A DNA stretch of 23,278 nt from Bacteroidia bacterium. Lineage in GTDB: Bacteria; Bacteroidota; Bacteroidia; UKL13-3. The notes below the pieces were generated by a model. It saw only the letters and a list, made by a program, of their open reading frames with translations, ran no database searches and was not told the origin of the DNA. The DNA lies in the NCBI GenBank assembly GCA_019454865.1, contig JACFNJ010000011.1:1-23278 (forward strand), given 5' to 3'. Position 1 is the stretch's first letter, and every line of letters starts with the position of its first letter. Shown here piece by piece: positions 21,015 through 23,278 of this stretch. The translations under genes were made by a program, and so were the position numbers.

Positions 21015-23039
21015 ATGAAAATAAAGTTAATTATCGAAAGTGCTTGCTCGCTTTTACTTGTTTCTGCTTTTATGTACACCAAAATGTTTAAAGGAGTTGA
21101 TATCGCTTCAATAGATAAAACCGTTGACCCAAAAGACGATTTTTTTATGTATGCCAATGGCAATTGGATAAAAAATAATCCAATACCTGAATCAGAAAGT
21201 AGATGGAGTGCATTTAATGTTTTAGCTGAACAAAATAATATTTTGTTGAAAAAGATTTTGGAAGAAGCATCCCAAAATACAGAAGCATCGCCTGAAAGTA
21301 ATACGTATAAAATTGGTACTTTTTATCGTGTAGCAATGGATACCATGCAAATAGATAAACAAGGGTTTTTGCCAATACAATTTGTAATGAATGGGATTGA
21401 TGCCATTACTAACAGCAATGATTTTATTGCTCGTATTGCTGAGTTGCAAAGTATGGGTATTTCTGTGTTTTTTAATTCAAGCGTAAGTCAGGATGTAAAA
21501 AACAGCTCAAGGTATTCATTGTATATTGAACAAGGCGGACTTAGCCTACCGGATAGAGATTATTATCTTAAAAAAGATGAACGTACCGAATCCATACGTA
21601 AAGCTTATATGGAATACATTAAAGATGTTTGTATGCAATATGGTAATTATTATGAAGGATTAGAAAAAGAAATATTGATGGCAGAAATTGCATTGGCAAA
21701 AAGTTGCATGACACGTACTGAGCGCAGAGATATGGAAAAACAATACAATCCGATTGCTTATAACGAAATGGCATTACGTTTTCCAAGTATCAACTGGGAT
21801 GTATATTTTAATAGGTTAGGTTTTCCACGTAAATTAACAAATGAACCGATTATAGTAATGCAGCCGGAGTATCTTAAAACTGTTAATTTAATTTTTTCGG
21901 AAGATTTGAAAAAATGGAAAAATTACTTGAAGTGGCGCGTACTCACTACAACTGCTCCATACTTACATAATAAAATGGTAATGGCGCATTTTAATTTTTA
22001 TGGAAAAACATTTTCAGGAGCTAAAGAAATTAAACCACGCTGGAAACGAGTGATAGCAGAGGCAAACGGGCAGGTAGGGGAAATTGTAGCACAAGAATAC
22101 GTAAAAGTTGCATTTACACCGGAAAGCAAAGCACGGGTAAATAAAATGGTTGATTATTTGAGTGAGAGTTTTAAAGACCGCATACAAAAATTGGATTGGA
22201 TGGGAAGTGCAACCAAAGAAAAAGCATTGGAAAAGTTAAACTCTTTTACACGTAAATTAGGTTATCCGGATAAGTGGCACGATTTATCCGAATTAATAAT
22301 AATTGAAGATAGTTACATTGCCAATTTTTTCAATAGCAATAAATTTTGGAATGCATTTAACTTAAACAAATTTGGTAAGCCGGTAGATAAAACAGAATGG
22401 GAAATGCTTCCACAAACTGTAAATGCGTATTATAATCCGGTGAATAATGAAATTGTTTTTCCGGCCGCTATCATGCAACCTCCATTTTTTAATCCCGATG
22501 CGGATGATGCTGTAAACTATGGTGCTATTGGTGCTGTAATAGGACATGAGTTTAGCCATGGTTTTGACGACCAAGGAAGCAAATATGATGCACAAGGAAA
22601 CCTGAACGATTGGTGGACTGCTGAAGATAGAAAATTGTTTGAAGAAAGAACATCGAAGTTAGTTAACCAATTCAATGGATACGAAGCATTGGATAGTGTT
22701 TTTGTTAATGGCGAACTTACATTAGGCGAAAACATTGCCGACCTTGCCGGATTAACCGTAGCTTACGATGCTTTCCAGCGTTCATTAAAAGGTACTAAAA
22801 AGAAAAAAATTGATGGATATACTCCGGAACAACAATTCTTCTTAGGTTTTGGTCAAGTATGGCGCGGTCATGCACGCGAGGCTTATACACGTCAGCAAGT
22901 TGTTACCGATCCTCACTCTCCGGCTAAGTTTAGAGTATTAGGTACACTTAGTAATATGCCGCAATTTTACTCTGCTTTTAAAGTGAAAAAAGGAGATAAA
23001 ATGTGGAGACCGGATAGTACTCGAGTAGTAATTTGGTAA
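21015..23039 (+). CDS. M13 family zinc metallopeptidase (neprilysin/PepO type)
   Basis: This 674-residue protein has an N-terminal signal or anchor (residues about 1-22) and the complete M13 fold. The N-terminal domain starts with DPKDDFFMYANGNWIKNNPIP. The catalytic half has NAYYNPVNNEIVFPAAIMQPPFF (substrate-binding NAYY), the zinc motif HEFSH at residues 511-515, and the third ligand Glu572 with Asp576 in GENIADLAGL. The C-terminal Trp674 is the conserved family ending. The length is typical. It should cut peptides in the periplasm. It appears to be monocistronic. Confidence 0.95.
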   Translation: MKIKLIIESACSLLLVSAFMYTKMFKGVDIASIDKTVDPKDDFFMYANGNWIKNNPIPESESRWSAFNVLAEQNNILLKKILEEASQNTEASPESNTYKIGTFYRVAMDTMQIDKQGFLPIQFVMNGIDAITNSNDFIARIAELQSMGISVFFNSSVSQDVKNSSRYSLYIEQGGLSLPDRDYYLKKDERTESIRKAYMEYIKDVCMQYGNYYEGLEKEILMAEIALAKSCMTRTERRDMEKQYNPIAYNEMALRFPSINWDVYFNRLGFPRKLTNEPIIVMQPEYLKTVNLIFSEDLKKWKNYLKWRVLTTTAPYLHNKMVMAHFNFYGKTFSGAKEIKPRWKRVIAEANGQVGEIVAQEYVKVAFTPESKARVNKMVDYLSESFKDRIQKLDWMGSATKEKALEKLNSFTRKLGYPDKWHDLSELIIIEDSYIANFFNSNKFWNAFNLNKFGKPVDKTEWEMLPQTVNAYYNPVNNEIVFPAAIMQPPFFNPDADDAVNYGAIGAVIGHEFSHGFDDQGSKYDAQGNLNDWWTAEDRKLFEERTSKLVNQFNGYEALDSVFVNGELTLGENIADLAGLTVAYDAFQRSLKGTKKKKIDGYTPEQQFFLGFGQVWRGHAREAYTRQQVVTDPHSPAKFRVLGTLSNMPQFYSAFKVKKGDKMWRPDSTRVVIW

Positions 23040-23055
23040 TGAATTCATTTATTTG

Positions 23056-23088
23056 TTTGCGTAACGATAATTAATATTAATATCTTTG
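23056..23088 (+). promoter_or_regulatory. Promoter of tRNA-Leu
   Basis: TTTG (23056-23059) is followed after 21 nt by TATCTTTG (23081-23088), an excellent Bacteroidota promoter match, 9 nt before the tRNA 5' end. Confidence 0.7.
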
Positions 23089-23097
23089 GCGCAACAA

Positions 23098-23181
23098 GCT
23101 GCGGTGGTGGAATTGGTAGACACGCCATCTTGAGGGGGTGGTGCCTTAACTGGTGTAAGAGTTCGAGTCTCTTTCGCAGCA
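23098..23181 (+). tRNA. tRNA-Leu (anticodon GAG)
   Basis: The acceptor stem is GCTGCGG / TCGCAGC (one G-T pair), with D-arm GTGGAATTGGTAGACAC. The anticodon stem is CCATC/GGTGG with loop TTGAGGG (anticodon GAG at 23132-23134). A long class II variable arm follows (TGCC/GGTG). The T arm is AAGAG TTCGAGT CTCTT. The discriminator is A and CCA is not encoded. Confidence 0.95.
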
Positions 23182-23200
23182 CTTTTTAATAATAAATGCT

Positions 23201-23231
23201 AACAGTGTAATTATGCGTTACACTGTTTTTT
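23201..23231 (+). terminator. Rho-independent terminator after tRNA-Leu
   Basis: A perfect 10-bp stem (AACAGTGTAA / TTACACTGTT) with a 7-nt loop runs into a T tract, 20 nt after the tRNA end. Confidence 0.85.
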
Positions 23232-23238
23232 ATTTTGG

Positions 23239-23261
23239 TTTTTTGTAACTCTTACAAAAAA
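23239..23261. repeat. Short AT-rich inverted repeat near the right edge
   Basis: TTTTTTGTAA and TTACAAAAAA form a perfect 10-bp inverted repeat with a 3-nt CTC centre. It may be a terminator for a minus-strand gene beyond the window, but nothing else supports that. Confidence 0.3.
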
Positions 23262-23278
23262 AGCTAATCGGGCACTCC

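Noticed and set aside
23098..23278. Possible integrative element attachment site at the tRNA-Leu 3' end
   Set aside because: No integrase and no second copy of the tRNA 3' end are visible in the window.

Overview
The window looks like a piece of an AT-rich Bacteroidota chromosome, probably from the Chitinophagales/Sphingobacteriales side of the phylum and perhaps uncultured. The evidence is a very large Ig-repeat protein with a type IX secretion (T9SS) C-terminal sorting domain, a TonB-dependent receptor with an N-terminal carboxypeptidase-regulatory-like domain, many Bacteroidota-type promoters (TTTG, 19-22 nt, TAnnTTTG), few Shine-Dalgarno sequences, and several families common in that phylum (large HExxHxxGxxH metalloprotease, LuxC-like acyl-CoA reductase beside a dicluster ferredoxin, CbiX-like lipoprotein, PepSY-associated membrane protein). 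I see no phage, transposase, rRNA or CRISPR array.

Left part (1-6230): a TonB receptor running off the left edge is divergent from a DtxR/MntR-type metalloregulator. A candidate operator lies in the spacer of the receptor promoter. A two-helix membrane protein follows, divergent from a 1334-residue secreted protein with ten Ig-like repeats of about 82 residues.

Middle left (6236-10531): an SDR oxidoreductase and a LuxC-like acyl-CoA reductase form a minus-strand pair, divergent from a 2[4Fe-4S] ferredoxin. Next is a tight minus-strand operon: a secreted endonuclease/exonuclease/phosphatase protein, a Qnr/MfpA-like pentapeptide-repeat protein and a GyrI-like protein. The last two overlap by one base and belong to families that include DNA-gyrase protectors.

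Middle right (10712-15276): a plus-strand run of metalloprotease, thioredoxin-like protein, SurE nucleotidase, a small membrane protein and pterin carbinolamine dehydratase. SurE has no ATG, GTG or TTG upstream of its conserved N-terminus and seems to start at ATT. A 49-residue membrane protein with a strong Shine-Dalgarno lies on the other strand.

Right part (15450-23278): a minus-strand operon of [2Fe-2S] ferredoxin, DgkA-type lipid kinase and YraN; then TerC and LipB (TTG start) on the plus strand, closed by a GC-rich perfect hairpin. On the minus strand come a LuxR-type response regulator, a periplasm-facing CbiX-like chelatase lipoprotein and a PepSY-associated membrane protein. They are followed by tRNA-Arg(CCG), a truncated MgtC, an M13 metallopeptidase and tRNA-Leu(GAG) with a clear promoter and terminator.

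Most genes are housekeeping or phylum-typical. The best candidates for new biology are the chelatase/PepSY/regulator module, the pentapeptide/GyrI-like coupled pair, the ATT-initiated surE, the metal-regulated receptor promoter, and -7 boxes so close to start codons that the mRNAs would be leaderless.
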